Source: Bacteroidota bacterium (lineage in GTDB: Bacteria > Bacteroidota > Bacteroidia > Chitinophagales > UBA8649). Taken from it: a stretch of DNA of 15,601 nt. Shown piece after piece: positions 14,810-15,601 of this stretch. Position numbers and translations under genes: made by a program. Where the stretch lies: contig DLYY01000004.1 in assembly GCA_003447535.1 (NCBI GenBank), positions 1 through 15,601 of the forward strand, read 5' to 3'. How positions within the stretch are numbered: position 1 is the stretch's first letter; the number at the start of each line of letters is the position of its first letter. The notes beneath the pieces were generated by a model. It saw nothing but the letters and a program-made list of their open reading frames with translations, ran no database searches and was not told the origin of the DNA.

Positions 14810-15601
14810 TTAGACGGCAATAGGCGCCTTAATTGGTGGATGAGGATTATAGTCTTCAATCATAACATCGTCAAAGGTAAACGCGAACAAATCGTTAACC
14901 GAAGCATTTAGCTTTAGAGTGGGTAAAGGGCGGAAGTCCCGACCTAATTGTTCATTGGCTTGGTCAATATGATTACTGTACAAATGAGCATCACCAAGAG
15001 TATGAATAAAGTCCCCTACGTCCAAACCACAAACCTGAGCAATCATATGGGTCAACAAGGCATAGCTCGCAATATTGAAAGGCACTCCAAGAAAAACGTC
15101 CGCACTACGTTGATAAAGCTGACAAGAAAGTTTGTTGTTTGCCACATAGAATTGGAATAGGGTATGACATGGAGGAAGACCGGCCTTAGCCATTTCATCA
15201 ATCTCAGGTGGATTCCAAGCAGACACGATAATTCGACGAGAATTCGGAGTGTTTTGGATCATATTTAAGGCCTTGGAAAGTTGATCAACACCTTCAAAAT
15301 TACGCCATTGCCTTCCATAAACAGGACCCAACTCTCCCCACTTCTGCGCAAAATCGTCATCCGTTTTTATTCGTTCGACAAAATCTTTTAGCTCTTCTTT
15401 CCATACTTGACCGTGCTTTGGCAGTGAATCGGCCAGCCCTTGCTGAATAAGATAGTTTTGAAAAGGCCACTCATTCCAGATATTGACTCCATTACGCACG
15501 AGATAGGCAATATTGGTATCACCCGCTATAAACCACAACAATTCGTGAATGATACCCTTCATGTACACCTTTTTAGTAGTCATTAGGGGGAATCCTGCCG
15601 A
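14810..15601 (-). CDS. thyA: Thymidylate synthase (5' end outside window)
   Basis: Converts dUMP and methylene-tetrahydrofolate to dTMP and dihydrofolate in the cytoplasm. The frame remains open to the window edge: the codons beyond the Met at 15583 read SAGFPL, which is the conserved GFPL(V)TTKK entry, so that Met is internal and about 40 residues are missing. Visible motifs are [25 protein letters not shown], the nucleophile Cys in [12 protein letters not shown] (codon at 15167-15169), [33 protein letters not shown] and the ending [14 protein letters not shown]. Between NIWNEWPF and [11 protein letters not shown] there are about 40 more residues than in the E. coli enzyme, like the small-domain insertion of the Lactobacillus casei type. 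It precedes folA by 11 bases, forming a dTMP/folate operon. Confidence 0.97.
   Translation of the reverse strand, partial: SAGFPLMTTKKVYMKGIIHELLWFIAGDTNIAYLVRNGVNIWNEWPFQNYLIQQGLADSLPKHGQVWKEELKDFVERIKTDDDFAQKWGELGPVYGRQWRNFEGVDQLSKALNMIQNTPNSRRIIVSAWNPPEIDEMAKAGLPPCHTLFQFYVANNKLSCQLYQRSADVFLGVPFNIASYALLTHMIAQVCGLDVGDFIHTLGDAHLYSNHIDQANEQLGRDFRPLPTLKLNASVNDLFAFTFDDVMIEDYNPHPPIKAPIAV

Overview
The window looks like chromosome from a member of the phylum Bacteroidota, probably Flavobacteriia. The main pointers are: an F1 ATPase epsilon subunit with no C-terminal helical domain; a long NIF3 protein with an inserted domain, overlapping a C4 zinc-ribbon coiled-coil protein; rsmE followed by a DUF4159 gene; an ATP-dependent PEP carboxykinase; an archaeal/eukaryal-type prolyl-tRNA synthetase; an OmpP1/FadL-type porin; and start codons with almost no Shine-Dalgarno sequences. 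The phylum call rests on recognised protein families and gene order, not on a database search.

Layout, left to right. 1-1041: the 3' part of atpD followed by atpC (+). 1061-2059: an aldo/keto reductase closely resembling the Kv-beta (AKR6) family (-). 2159-3247: a membrane fatty acid desaturase-like protein (+). 3241-6263: a minus-strand cluster, read pckA, rsmE, secreted DUF4159 protein, with a 15-bp gap and then an ATGA stop/start overlap. 6356-9264: a plus-strand cluster of a NIF3-like metal protein, a zinc-ribbon coiled-coil protein overlapping it by 23 bases, and murB, which appears to start at TTG. 9269-12170: a minus-strand pair, a secreted Tyr/Trp/Asn-rich low-complexity protein and then an OmpP1/FadL-like outer-membrane protein. 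12236-14279: proS followed by a small secreted protein with an internal duplication (+). 14265-15601: thyA (5' end beyond the window) followed by folA (-).

Functionally this is mostly housekeeping: energy (ATP synthase), gluconeogenesis (pckA), ribosome modification (rsmE), peptidoglycan precursor synthesis (murB), translation (proS) and dTMP/folate metabolism (thyA-folA). Mixed in are envelope proteins of unknown role. Gene density is very high: no gene-free stretch reaches 100 bases, and three convergent gene pairs overlap or nearly touch. I saw no tRNA, rRNA, CRISPR array, insertion sequence, phage gene or recognisable defence system. The most open questions are the secreted low-complexity protein (10797-12170) and the secreted duplicated-repeat protein (13734-14279). 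I do not see convincing evidence of a previously undescribed multi-gene system.
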